Shown in pieces: positions 36,846 to 48,700 of a stretch of 64,000 bases of DNA. Position 1 is the stretch's first letter. Each line of letters opens with the position of its first letter. The position numbers were made by a program, and so were the translations under genes. This DNA comes from Trochalopteron elliotii (lineage: Eukaryota > Chordata > Aves > Passeriformes > Leiothrichidae): NCBI GenBank assembly GCA_024734555.1, contig JANPWX010000469.1, forward strand, positions 106,997-170,996, given 5' to 3'. The notes below the pieces were generated by a model that did not search any database, was not told the DNA's origin, and saw nothing but the letters and a program-made list of their open reading frames with translations.

Positions 36846-37956
36846 GTACCCAGTGACCTGACTCCAGATTTCTATCCCCTTGTGGTAAATGCAGCCTTGA
36901 TTTGTGGATTATTGGATGCAGGGGAGGATATGCCCTGCCATGGGGGCCTCTCACAGGAGGGGAGGCACAGCTTGCAGGGCTGTGATGTGTTTGAGCTCAT
37001 CTCCTGGCTCAGTTCTACCAGGCTGATCCACACCAGCACAGAGACACCCCAGTGCCACCCATATAAACATGTACAGGTGCCAGCAGCCTTGTCTTTTATC
37101 TTCTGCTGGAGTCACCTTCTCCCCACAGCACAGGACTCCTGTGGAGAAGGGCTGGTGCCCCATCTGCTGCTGGATGCTCCCTGTGCAGCAGCTCCAGCTC
37201 TGGGGGTCTCTGCAGGGGAGGGGCTGTGGTGCCCAAGCTTGCAGGGGAAGGGGGCAGTGCCCCAGTGCTCCTGAGTGCCCCACTCTGCATGACCAGCTGC
37301 ATTTCTGTGGGGCTCTGATGGGGTTTGCAGCCTCCTTGCTTTCCAGGGGGGACCCAGTGATCCCCGTCACCACTCTTGTCCCATGGACAGCTGTGGGATC
37401 CCATCTCATTTTGCTTCTGAACTTCTCCTCCAAGCCCCATCACTTTTTTCCCTGGCCCCTGAAAAGCAGGTTCCTGGGCCTTTGGGCAGGGCTGAAGGAC
37501 AGAGGAGTGCTGCTGCCATCATGGGCAAGGAGCACTGTGGCAGAACTGTCCCATCAGAGAGTGGGAGCCCTCACAAGGCCACAGGATGCCTGGGCCTAAG
37601 GCAGTGCCAGCCAGTTTTGGGTTAACTGGTCCCAGTCTGGGACACATCACCAGCCCTTTTGTCCCACCCTGGCAAGCAAGAAGAGGGCTCAGTGAACCAG
37701 ATCAGCCCTTCTTCCCCTGGGGCTGCTCTGGATGCACTCCTGGACTCAGTGCCTGGGGTGTCCACTCACAGCTCTGGTTCCTGCAGGTTTGTTTGCAGAA
37801 ACCACCTGAGCTCTCTGGGGATCCACAATGAGGAGCTGAGTGCCAGCTGGGAGAGACCCTACTCTGGCCTTCCCAGCTGGTGTGTGCTGGGGATACCTGC
37901 CCATGCTGGGGTCTGATCTCTGTGTGGCAGCAGGCTGAGGGCCCTTCTGTCCCCAG

Positions 37957-38058
37957 TGGATGCTCCATGGAGTTGGCACCATGAGCTGCTCTCCAGGAGC
38001 TGCTGGTCACCATGGTGGGGAAACAGATCATCAGCAACGTGCAGGAGGTGGCCATCCT
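37957..38058 (+). pseudogene. ANO7: ANO7 remnant with in-frame stop
   Basis: GCSMELAP, then TGA at 37982-37984, then QELLVTMVGKQIISNVQEVA. Human has GCLIELAQELLVIMVGKQ. The stop sits in a short insertion between the two conserved parts. Acceptor CTGTCCCCAG, donor GTGAGT. Confidence 0.87.
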
Positions 38059-38168
38059 GTGAGTATGCCCTGACTGCCAGGGCCATCACACATCCCTGAG
38101 CCCACACAGGATGCCAAGGCCATGTTCAGTAGCAGAGGACAATGGTGGCCCTTCTTTTGTTCCTCCAG

Positions 38169-38221
38169 AAAGCTGAAGAGCTGGTGGCATAAGTGGAAGG
38201 TCGTCTCAACCAAGAAGGAGG
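38169..38221 (+). pseudogene. ANO7: ANO7 remnant, small exon
   Basis: KLKSWWHKWKVVSTKKE resembles human KLKGWWQKFRLRSKKRK. Acceptor TTCCTCCAG, donor GTGAGG; phase fits the previous block. Confidence 0.82.
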
Positions 38222-38344
38222 GTGAGGAGGGGGAGTTGCCCTGGTGGAGCAGGCACACTGGGTTATGGACCACCAGCTGCTGGGGATTTTAAGGGTTGCT
38301 TGATGAGAACTTGGAGATGGACAGGGATGGCCTCAGGCTGGGGA

Positions 38345-38450
38345 GTGCTGAGAGGTTCTGGGAGAGAGAAAGCTGGTGTGGAGAGGCAGGAACNNNNNNN
38401 NGTGCTGAGAGGTTCTGGGAGAGAGAAAGCTGGTGTGGAGAGGCAGGAAC
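38345..38450. other. 8-N gap with identical 49-bp flanks
   Basis: The 49 bases at 38345-38393 and 38402-38450 (both GTGCTGAGAGG to GGCAGGAAC) are identical and separated by eight N. This is the usual signature of two contig ends overlapping but not merged, so one copy is probably artificial. Confidence 0.85.
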
Positions 38451-38609
38451 TGCAGGAATCCTTCAGAGGAGTTTTCACCCTGAGCAGCCTGCAGGGGGTG
38501 GAGGGAGAAGGACTGCCTCACTCCCCACGGGATGGGGCTGCACATGCTGCAGTTAATGCTGTCATCTCAGTCTGTCCCTCTCTGCTCTTCTTCCTCCTCT
38601 TTCTCCCAG

Positions 38610-38805
38610 TCCTGCAGTTTGGCTCTATCACCATTTTTGTGGCAGCCAGTCCCCTGGCACCCCTCTTTGCCCTGCTCTACAACTGCTCTGCCTGGATGCC
38701 CACAAGTGCATCTGTGACCACCAGCAGCCTGTGGCTGAATGGGTTTGGGCATTGGCATCTTTCTCCATCCTGGAGCTCATCACTCCCCTGTCCTTTGTCA
38801 GCAAC
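38610..38805 (+). pseudogene. ANO7: ANO7 remnant, transmembrane exon with frameshifts
   Basis: VLQFGSITIFVAASPLAPLF and ALLYN match human almost exactly. Bases coding WVEIR are then lost with a frame change, and LDAHKCICDHQQPVAE follows in another frame. A second local shift (GIGI) precedes FSILELITPLSFVSN. Confidence 0.9.
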
Positions 38806-39184
38806 GTGTGCTGGGCAGGCAGGGGGGTGAGGGGGCTGCAGGTGGAGTAAGGGAATTGAGGGAAAACTCGTTTGGGTGTTGCAGGATGCAGCGTGATGAG
38901 GGGAGCAGCAGTACTCGGGGTGGGTCTGCCTGTGCAGAAGGTGCAGCTCCAGCCATGGGCAGGGGGCAGCTGTCATGCTCTGGGCCTTGCTTGGCAGTAA
39001 CTGGGGGAAGAGAGCAGCTGTCTGCTGTCCCAGAGCAGTGTCGTGTCTGGTTTGTCAGGCTGAGGGCAAGGAGATGCACGAAGTCACCCCAGAAGCAGAG
39101 GGCATGAAGGAGGGTGGGGTGGGCTGTCCCCCAGCTGCAGGATCTGCTGCAGCACATATCCCTGCATCCAGGCCCCCCTCACAG

Positions 39185-39249
39185 CCTTCACCTCTGATTT
39201 TCTGCCCCATGCATACTATGGGTACATCCACAACAGCATGGCAATGTGA
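39185..39249 (+). pseudogene. ANO7: ANO7 remnant ending in a stop
   Basis: AFTSDFLPHAYYGYIHNSMA followed by Met and TGA at 39247-39249. Human continues through AFSSDFLPRAYYRW without a stop. Acceptor CCCCTCACAG. Confidence 0.83.
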
Positions 39250-39679
39250 ACCTGGTGCACACACCATGGGACTTTGTGGGAGCTCATTCCAGCCTCAGCT
39301 GGCTCCTTCCTTAGGCTCGGATTTTGCCTTTCTCTGCCTCTGCCACAGCAAACATTTTGTTTAGGAGTGACTTTTAGCCAGGCCCACGCTGTCCATCCAC
39401 TTCCTTGAGGTCCTGGGGGCCCTCACTGGTGCCAGGGCTGAGCCTGTGCTGGACACGTCTCTGTGGGGTAATGGGGAGGGGCACAGGACACCACTGTGGA
39501 GGGAGGTGCTTCTGTGAAGAACAAGCTCCCCCGGGGCCAGGTTACCTGTGGGACTTAGGTCCCAGCAGCAGCTGGCTGAGGGCTGAGGACTGGTTCTGCT
39601 GTGCCCTGGCATGCCAGGCTGGGAGCAGGAGTAGCTGCTAGGGAGCTCATTCAGTACCTGCTGCACTTTGCTCCCTCAG

Positions 39680-39767
39680 ATACAGAGCACTCAGGGGCAG
39701 CATGGCAGCCTGACCTTGACTTACTGCCAGCTGCTGGCTCTGCTCAGGTTTCATTGTAACCTTTGAG
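39680..39767 (+). pseudogene. ANO7: ANO7 remnant with two frame changes
   Basis: YRALR, then in another frame GQHGSLTLTYCQLLAL, then in a third GFIVTFE. Human has YRAFRDDDGHYSQTYWNLLA and FVIVFE. Acceptor CTCCCTCAG, donor GTACCA. Confidence 0.78.
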
Positions 39768-39889
39768 GTACCAGCTGCTGAGCCCAGCTGGGTGGCCCAG
39801 GCTGTGCTGCTGGGGCAGGGGTAAGGACTCACCCACAGCAGCCAACCCACACCTCCCCATCCACTCCCAGCATTTGGGTTTCATTGTAG

Positions 39890-40018
39890 GATGTGTGATT
39901 GCATGTCAGGCTGGTACCTGACATTCCTGAGGCTGTGGAGGTTAAGATCAAGTGTGAACAGCACCTGGCCAAAGAGGCTCTGGTTGTGCAGCAGCTGAGT
40001 AAGAGGGAGCATGGTTGA
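39890..40018 (+). pseudogene. ANO7: ANO7 remnant, C-terminal exon
   Basis: After an early TGA, VPDIPEAVEVKIKCEQHLAK and EALVVQQLSK match human VPDIPESVEIKVKREYYLAK. The frame ends at TGA 40016-40018. Confidence 0.85.
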
Positions 40019-40318
40019 TGCCTCCCCTTCCTCCCTTACAGCAGCAGCCTCCCTGGCACCAGCTGCCAGGAGACAAGCAGGTTTGTGCTTCCCTAGAGGA
40101 GGGCACAGCTCCTGCCCCTTTCCTGCTCTCAGCCCTTACCTTTCACCCCCTGCTTGCTGTGTGAGTCCCACCCTTCAAGGGCATGGCCACACCAAAGGCT
40201 CAGGTGTGCAAACTTCAATTCCTTAAATCCCTGGGCTAAACCCAGCCCAGCATGGGCTGTCTTGGATCTCACCCCACCAGCAGAAATAATACCCACCACA
40301 CTCCAAGCTGTTTCAGGT

Positions 40319-40324
40319 TTTATT
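40319..40324 (-). terminator. HDLBP: HDLBP distal polyadenylation signal
   Basis: TTTATT on the plus strand, which is AATAAA on the minus strand, about 2.3 kb after the stop and the last such signal before the ANO7 remnant. Confidence 0.65.
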
Positions 40325-42177
40325 TTAGAATTTATAAAATTCCAGTGTCATCCATACTCATGAGCCTTTTTACATGTTTGCATATAGTCTCCAAATTCCA
40401 AAGTTAAGGCCAAGGGATCATTGCTATGGAAACGTACAATATGGAAGACGTCAAAGAGAAGAAATGGACACATGCCACAGTCTGCTGCAGAAGGAGGGTG
40501 GTGGGGGGACAGTACTAGGTACAATCACTTCATGACCTTCTTTAGAGTGGAAGGTTGGGCTGTGGGGCATGAGCCCAAGGCAGTGGGTGCCCTGGATGTA
40601 ACTCAAGCCTTGCTGTGCAATTGGTGAGGGCACGGGGGCATAAAGAGGAGGAGGGGGGTGATAGGCTTGGTGATGCAGGGCAGACCTAAGCTACAGGGTA
40701 ATTAACCATTTTCTGACAGATGCAGATGGGAAGGTACCACCCTAGTTCCCCTTCTCCCGTGCTGGGGGCAAGGCCACCCTGTCCTTCAGGGGCAACCAGG
40801 CACCCCACAACAGGCCATGGTCCGTTTCACTTGGTTCTCAGACTAAAGGAGAGCACTGTGAGGTTTTGGTTTGACTTCTGCATAGCAGTCTTTGCCAAGA
40901 AGAGCTGGCGCAGGGAGGAAAAGCATCGGCATGTTCGGCCTGTCCCGAGGAGGGAAAGGCAAAGTGGCTGGGCTCAGCCTGCCACAGTTGTGCTCTGTCA
41001 GTAGCACTGGAGAAGAGAGGCTGCTTGTCCAAGAGCTGAAGCAGCTGGGACAGAGGAATGGCTCAGACTACAAGCTCTGTAGGACCGATGCAGGGAAGTG
41101 GGGGCACACAAAAACCCCACCCTGCATGCCTCCCTCCACAAAGATGTGCTTTCCCTCTTACTTGCTGGAGGAGCTCAGACACAACACCCTTTGAGCAAGC
41201 TGTGGCAGGGCCCAGGTGCAAGTGGCCCCGAGTTACAGATCATGGATCACCCTCTACCACATGATGGAGGTCTCAGGAGGGCTCAGCACACACATCAACC
41301 CCAAATGCTGTCGGAGCAGAAGCCTGGCTCACACAACCTCTGCAGCCCAGGGCTATGGCACAGCTGCACCCACAGCCCTGGGGCCAAGCCCTGTGCTAGC
41401 TCAGCATGCAGTCCTACAGATTCACAGCCTGCCTCAGCACCACCACGCTCTGCTGCCCTCTGGAGCAGCTCTCACAGCTGTGCAGAGACACAAGGCTCCT
41501 CTTGCTTCTCCTATGGCTGCCCAGGTGACAGCTGGAGTAGCTGCTAACCCATGACCATCGAGAGGCCCCCATCATACTGATGTCTGAGGTAGAAAGAAGG
41601 CAACAGGAACGGTGTGACTGCTGCTCATGCCCAGCTGCTGCAGCACTAACAGCAGGCCACAGCTCCTCCAGGCTGTGCATCCCGCCACCAGCTGCTCCTG
41701 AGCCGTGTCACTGCGGCGACCTCAGCCGAGCCAGACCTTGTCCCATGTGGCCACAGTGCCACGTGCTGGCTCTCCTGCCTGCTCACACTGCTGGGAAGGG
41801 GGAACAAGGAGCAGCTCTGTCATCAAGCACTGGAAGACTGGTCAAGTGTGCAGGCTGGGGCTGTGCTTGGTGCGGCGCAGGGACGGGTGCTCGCCGCGCT
41901 CAAAGGTGTTTTCCTGACCAGGGGAGCCACACATTGCTCTGGCCCCTTCCAGCTCTGCTGTCTCTACAGCCTATTGAAGGTTTTGTTTCTTTAAAAAGCA
42001 GGTTTCTGACCTTATAGATTATTTTCAGCTCTCCCCACAGTCAGCTATCAGCATTAAATGAATTTTTGGCAGTTAAAAGGAAAAAAAAGTTGATTGCACT
42101 CTACAAAGGTAAGGTAAGGCCTGGGATAAACACAAAGGAAAGAGGGCAAACGTTTTGGCTTTAGAAAGTCAAGGAAA

Positions 42178-42183
42178 TTTATT
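42178..42183 (-). terminator. HDLBP: Possible HDLBP proximal polyadenylation signal
   Basis: AATAAA on the minus strand about 430 bases after the stop. It could give a short 3' UTR; use is unproven. Confidence 0.35.
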
Positions 42184-42614
42184 TCCTGAGGTCATGAGAC
42201 AGGAAGTAGATTCCTAGCCACAGTAAAGGAGGTCTCCTAATGAAGGCGAGAATGCCTAGTCAGACATGCTCAAGAGAGCAGATTGCTCTGCTAGCGCTTG
42301 GGAAGTTGCAAATCTTAGCCACTTGGAGTCAATTATGAAGTTTCTAACAAAAACACACACATTTAGTGTTTGAATCTGAGTGGAAGTCTTGTTCCAAAGG
42401 AGGAAAGAATATCCATCAAGAGATGAGGGTGGGTCCTAGACACGGTGATAGCTGAGGGGGGAGCAGGATGGGGTCTAGCACTCCAGACACCATTAGGAGA
42501 CCTCTTGGGACAATTGATTTGTGCTCCAGCCGCTGGGTCAGATTTCAGACAGTAAGTATTTGTGGCAGGTTAGTGTCAGGTCAGCGGGCTGGAGGAGTTT
42601 CTGCTTCCAGGTCA

Positions 42615-42701
42615 TTATCGTTTGGGTCCCCAGGGAAGAGTCTTGGGGGCCACTTGAGCCCCAAAGCTGGGGAAGTCTTCAGAACTGCTCATATCAGGGG
42701 C
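42615..42701 (-). CDS. HDLBP: HDLBP final coding exon
   Basis: The 28 codons PDMSSSEDFPSFG to TLPWGPKR and TAA (42615-42617) match the human C-terminus. Acceptor TTGCTCTAG. The exon continues as the 3' UTR. Confidence 0.95.
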   Translation of the reverse strand, partial: APDMSSSEDFPSFGAQVAPKTLPWGPKR

Positions 42702-45700
42702 CTAGAGCAAACAAAAAGGGAACAAGTTAAGCTCCTGCCGTGTTGTGAACTTACATGGTGAGGCCCTGAGCTAAGCAGCATCGCTGATATCCCAGGAGGA
42801 GAGACAATGGGGAAGGGACAAAAAGGATCAATTGTGGCCCCAGGACACCCAGAGGTGACATTGAGGAGGGTGCAGATAAGGTGCAAAGGGCTCAAGGGTC
42901 CCAGATCAGTAACTGGGACACTGGAGTAGGGTCAGGCCAGTCCTGCAGCAGCACTGGGGCAGCTGAGGATGAGCTGCCACATGTCCCAACTCAGAGATGA
43001 TGCAAACACTGAGCCAGTTCTGTGCTGCAGCAAGAGTCTCAAGTCCCAGGCCCTATCCCTACCCCTAAAAATAACACAAACCTGGCAGGACACTTTCTGG
43101 TAAGGACCCCCACTCCCCAATAGCTCCACAGTGGTGTAGCCAGAGCGGACAACACACTGGGAAAGTGCTTTGAAAGCTGGACAGCCCAGGCTTGTGTTCA
43201 GGCCACAAGGAGCAGCAAAAAGCTGCTTTCCCTGTCACCAAGGAGAGAGTGTTTGTGTCCCCAGCACAGACAGAAATGTCCCCACACCCTGCAGCACAAG
43301 CAGCACTCACCTTCTCGTTGTTAACAGTGGCCCAGGGGGCATCTCTCACCACAAAGCCCTTGGATGGGGCCTTGGACTCTTCATGTGAGGAGGGCTTCAT
43401 GTATACCTGCATTGCCTCGTTGTCCACCACATCTGCAAGCTGCAGTGACACAACCAGTGAGGGGGGATCTGGATAACTCCTCAAAGTGGAGTAAAATACC
43501 CACCCCTTCATTTCACCACACTGCAAACTGTTCAAGCCCACCAGCCTGTTCTACAATGACCAAAAATGGTGCTTCTGCTCTAGTCTGAGGGCCACAACTT
43601 TTAATTGGTGCAAGCTGCCACAAGGCAAGAACATGCACATCCTGGGGTGTCCCAGCATTCTCATTCTGTCCTCTCCTGGACAGAGGGGACAGTCCAGCTG
43701 GTGTGAGGGACAGCTGCAGTGGAGGCAGCCACCTGCACAGGGCTCAATTTCTCTGATGCAGTGGAAGAAAATACCACATGGACATAGCTCAGACATCCAG
43801 CTCTGTGGCAGGGGAAGCTCTTGCTAAGCACCACCACAGATTTGCTGAACACTTACATATTCCTCCTCCAAGTTCAGGATGTGATCAATAGCTTCTTCCA
43901 CGTTCTCAGGGAGCCCTGTCACAGTCACACAGTTGGGATCAGGAGCTCCACTCTGGGGAAAGCGAATATCCACCTGTAACACAAGGAACAGCACAAGACT
44001 TATATCTGCACATCTGAAATGCCAGACACTCCCCATGACCCTTGTCACAGATCACTGTCATTGATGCCCTAATTACTGTCTGCTCACAGCCACAAGTCTG
44101 TTTCACACCTCCACAGCTCAGACACTGAGGGTGAGCAGGTATATGGCTGGCCCCAAAGCTTGCCCAGTTTCCTGGGGAGGAAAGCAGAGCAGTCTGTAGT
44201 AAGGACCCAACTTCCAGCAGTCCCTGCTGCTCTCACTCCCAGAGGCTCACTGTTTTCTGGGCAGCTCCTGCAGCAGAGGTAGGAGAGGGGCTGCATTTCC
44301 AGACAGTGTCCTCACACTGCTGCAAGCATTTTTACCACTGAGCCATCACCACAATGAAAGTACAATGAGCTGTGTCTGCCACAGAATAATCCTGGTTGAC
44401 AATCACTTTACAGAGCTGGCCTAGTGCACCCTATGCACAAGCATTGTGCTCTCTCACACCCTGCCTTCCAGATGGGTGCCAGAAATCTAAACAAGACAGG
44501 ACCAAACCCAAAGGCCGCTCATTTAGAAACCAGTTTGTTTCAATAACTGAGCCCAGCCAAAATGCAGGTCTCCAAAATCCCATCCCTCAGTATTCACATT
44601 CACTGCAGCCCCTGCAGTAAAGCCTGCTGCTGATGCCATTTGACCTTCCCAGAGCCAGCTGGCTTTGCCACATCCACAGCCCTGAGAATATGCCATGATT
44701 CCCAAAGTCAAGGGGATCACAGTGGCCTAGAGAAAAGCCAGAGGAATTCCCTGAATTAAGCTCAAGTAGCTGGGGGCTCTGGGGACAGCCTCCTCACAGA
44801 GCCTCCCAGCAAGAGGCCTGGCTGCCCACTTCCAGTAATCAAAGTAGCTGACATACACAGTCTCCTCTCTCTCAAGATCAACTGGCACCCTGCCTGCAAA
44901 AATCCCAACAAAGGGCTCCAGGAGAGGGACAGAACTCAGTGCTGCTTGCAGGGCTAACCCAGAGCACCAAGGAAGCATTCCCCCAGGGTCCACTTCCATT
45001 TGGGTTCCAGCAAAACAGGAAAAGCTCCTGGCCTGGCTCCAGAGAAACACTCAGACTCAGAGCTGAGGTGGTGTGGGGATGCTTCAGCTGGTGTCTGGCT
45101 ATGGTGCCCACACAGCCTGGATGCTCTGGGCATACCAGGGTACCCTGGGCAAGGGATGCTGCTCATATGCTGGTGGAGCTGAAGGTGAGTAGGGGAGCAC
45201 TGGCTTTTTTTTCACATCTGAACAGGCACAACACACAAGAACCACAGGATGTGAGCCTCATTCAGCACCAAGCTCTTTACACAGGAGAAGGTGGCTGCCC
45301 AGGCCCAGCCTGAGCTGTGTGGCACTGCCCCAGTGCTCACCTTGAACTCATCCATGATTTTCCGGATGGCTTTTCCACGTGCCCCGATGATGCGCGCGTG
45401 GACACGATGGTCCAGAGTCACATCCTCAGAAACCATCTGCTCCAGCTCACCAACAATCTTCATGATGGCATCCCGGGCAGCCTCAGCATTCTTCTCATAG
45501 CCAGTAATGGTGATCTGGTCTTGGGCCTGGGGCACAGAGATGTGGGAGAAACCAAAGCAGTTGAGCAAGATTTCTCCCTGCTAACCCCCTTTACCATCCA
45601 CCTTATCCAAAGGCAGTGGGGAGAGTTCAGAGCTCTCAAGAGGATGTTCAGAGACATCTTGCACTCTGTCTGATCTCTCACCTGGCTTTCATCGTCCTTG

Positions 45701-48700
45701 TCAGGGAACTGGATGTTGACCTCGTGCTCTGTGCGTATCTGGGTGATCACTGCTCCCTTCCGCCCAATGATTTTAGGGTGATACTTGGGATCTACAGTGA
45801 CTGTCAGTTTGAAGCTTCGCAGGGCCTGGAAGAGGAGAAGGGGAGTGAGGACAGGGAGCACACCATGGCTGTTCCAGTGATGTCCACTTAAGTCACAGCA
45901 TTTCCTTCTGGCTGCTGAGATACATGGAACAGATTTTGCAGGGTCGTGCTTGAGCAGCCAAACCATCCATCCACTGGAGACAAGTTCAGAGGGAAACTGC
46001 ACACAGCAAACAACCACCCAACTCATCCCTAGCCTATTATTCAGAGCTGTGGTAAGGATTCAGTGGGGATAGGAAGAGAGTGACTGGCAACACAGTGAGG
46101 TTCCCATCCACCAGCGTCTCGAAAGTACGTGAAGGTGCAAGAGAGACCTGGACAGTCCAAAATTACATTCCCAAACTCTCCTGTCAGTTCATGGTAAATG
46201 AGCTACATTTCAGTAACCCATTTATGACCATCCCACACCCACAGAGCAGCTGAGGGTGCCCCTAAAAGACGAGGTGCTCCAGGAGTCTGGGCCCAGAGGC
46301 TGAAGCCATGTTTGGCTGGAAGGAAGGACAGGCACAGGCCTTACCCGATCCTCCTGCTCAGCCTGCAGCTCCTTCACTCTTTCCAGGAGCCCGGCCTTGG
46401 CACGGTCCAGGTTGGAAGCCAGCCCAGTGATGGTGATGATATCTGACTGCAGCTCAGGAGCAGGCACCTGGATGTTCACCTGAGTAACAAGCAGCGACAA
46501 TCATTTTGTATTCACTGCTCACTCTGTATCACTTGTGATGCTTCTGACTGCAAAGTGGCACCTTGCTGGTCTCCCCTGACACCAAGACCAGCTCCCACCC
46601 AGGCAGCCTAAAACACATAGAATAGCTGTTGTAAAGGACCTCTGGAGGTCATCAAGCTAGACCACCTGGAGTCAGTTGCCTGGGACCATTTCTAGATGGT
46701 TTTTGAATAGAATTCTGTTTCTCCAGCCCTGTGCTGCCCTAGAGAGGCCAGGAAACAAATATATGTTCAACAACACTGACTGCAGCCAACCTGCAACAGC
46801 CCCAGAGGCTCTGGAGAATTCTCCTGAATGGGTAGGCACAGCAGAGCTGTTTCCCAGAGCCCAGGAGGAAAACAACTCTCACACTGATGAGGAATCCCTG
46901 CAGACACCAAACAAGTCATGCAATACTCACAGCATCAACACCAATTGTTACAGCTTCAGCACAAAACCCACCAAGCCCTGGATCCAGGGTCCAAAACACA
47001 GGGATCATTTTCCTATCATGGAGCCTTGGATTCCACAGCAGACCTGAGTATGTTTTAACTGTCCAAACCCCCAACACAGTCGCTTACAGATTCTCCAGGA
47101 CAGAGATGGAAGGAAGGGGGACAACTTACTTCAAACTCATCCATCATTTTGCGGATCCCACTTCCTTTCTGGCCTATGATGTAACGGTGAAGATCAAAGG
47201 GAACTTCCACCTCAATGGTGACAGGAACCAGAGCCTGCAGGGGATGGAGCACAGTTTACCAGTGGAAAAACTTCTCCTGTCTTCTAGCATGCCATATACT
47301 TGTCCAAAAGAACACATTGCTGAAGAGAGGTACATTCCTCTTGTGGTCAGGATACAAATTTGACAGGAAGAAAGGACAGCTGGGAACACCAAAATGACCT
47401 GTTGCATGTTTTTGAAACAAGCCATCTGAAACCCCACCTGTGGGACAGGTTGTTTTCATATCCTTGGCTTCAGTCTAGCAGAGATTTGGAAACATTGCTA
47501 CAGAAGCATGGCAAAGTCTGCTGAACCTGGAATGACTCAGCCTCAACCAGACTCCTCCTCTTCCCAGCTGTGCTCCATAAAACAATCATGTCATGCTTTT
47601 ATGGCTATTTGGGCTGCTTACAAGCACTAGTAATTGCAAAGTCAGGCACTAATTCAAGCTGCCAGGCAAAGTCACAGAGCAGAGGGGCTTCCCTTGAGCA
47701 GTGCAGACCCCCTCTACAGCCAGCATCACTGACCACTGGCATTGTACCTAGACTGAGCAGCTTTTATTACCACCACCAAAAATTACATCCAAGCATCCCC
47801 ACCTTAACAGGGCAAGGGGCTGAGAAAGCCACACACCTGCAGCGCCTCCTTTGCCGCCTCACACTTCTCCCTGCGGCCAGAGATGATGATGATATCGCAC
47901 TTCTTTGGAGAGCTGGGATCTGTGTCCTTCCCTTCCTTGCCTTCCCCACCTTCCTCACCATTCTCCTGCACAGCTGGCTCCACAACAGGGGCTGAAAACA
48001 TGGAAAATCTCGTGTTCAATGCACAGAGCCCCCTCCTCACTCATTACCTCCTTCCACCAGATCCTAAGGCTCAGGCATCAGTGAGACCTCACTAAGCCCA
48101 CGGAGCCTTTTTTGTCAGGGTAAGTCCTTGTTCTCTGTATGCTTTGCAGTGACAACATGTTCACAACACCCAGGCCTGCAGTTTGACCTCCTGAAACTGT
48201 CCCCTTCCCAAGAGGACAAGGCTGATGCTAAGCCCAGATTCAAGGACACTGCAGGAATACCAGGGATCAGTTCTCCCCATAAATTTTAAGCAGAGCATAC
48301 CCACTGGTACAGAGTGTAGGCTACACTACACTCATTTGATCATCCCAACCACCATCCAAACATGCATCCACAGGTATTACCTGGGTTTTCCTCCCTGTCA
48401 GGGAATTTGATCTGGACACCGTAGTCCCGGGTGATCTGCTGGATCCGGGATCCTTTGGGGCCCATAATGGAACGGTGGAACTTTTGGGGAATGGTGCATT
48501 CGATTGTCACTTGAGCTTCCTGTGGGAAAGCAGAGTTGCTCTATTGTGGTGCAGCCTCTTTCACACCAGAAAACAGGATGTTTGTGCATGGTGCAACCCA
48601 AAATGGACACAGAGAGGAGTCAGAAAAGATTACAACAGCTGACAGAAGAACTGAAAGTTTCCTAGAATTGTTCCTCTCTGAGGAGAGCAGAGGATTTAAA

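Larger units (their letters stand above)
36688..40018 (+). pseudogene. ANO7: ANO7 (anoctamin 7) pseudogene
   Basis: Anoctamins are ten-helix membrane proteins acting as calcium-dependent scramblases or chloride channels. Seven exon-like blocks match human ANO7 in correct order and strand: 36688-36845, 37957-38058, 38169-38221, 38610-38805, 39185-39249, 39680-39767 and 39890-40018. Most keep recognisable splice sites. Breaks are an in-frame TGA at 37982, shifted frames in the 38610 and 39680 blocks, a TGA at 39247 and a TGA early in the 39890 block. The roughly 600 residues between the first two blocks, which carry the dimerisation domain and first transmembrane helices, have no recognisable counterpart in the 1.1 kb available. 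The position between PPP1R7 and HDLBP is where ANO7 lies in human. I infer loss of function. An assembly gap with identical flanks lies inside but cannot explain the separate breaks. Confidence 0.85.
40300..42614 (-). other. HDLBP: HDLBP 3' UTR, about 2.3 kb
   Basis: No intron signal is needed between the stop and the distal polyA signal. Open frames here are not conserved proteins. Confidence 0.7.

Noticed and set aside
37780..37860. Possible extra ANO7 block containing LGIH
   Set aside because: LSSLGIHNEELSA is only faintly like human LLGIHQLLAEGVLSA; too short and diverged to claim without a profile search.
41098..42017. Open frames in the HDLBP 3' UTR
   Set aside because: They have no recognisable domains and lie between the vigilin stop and its polyA signal; UTR is the simpler reading.
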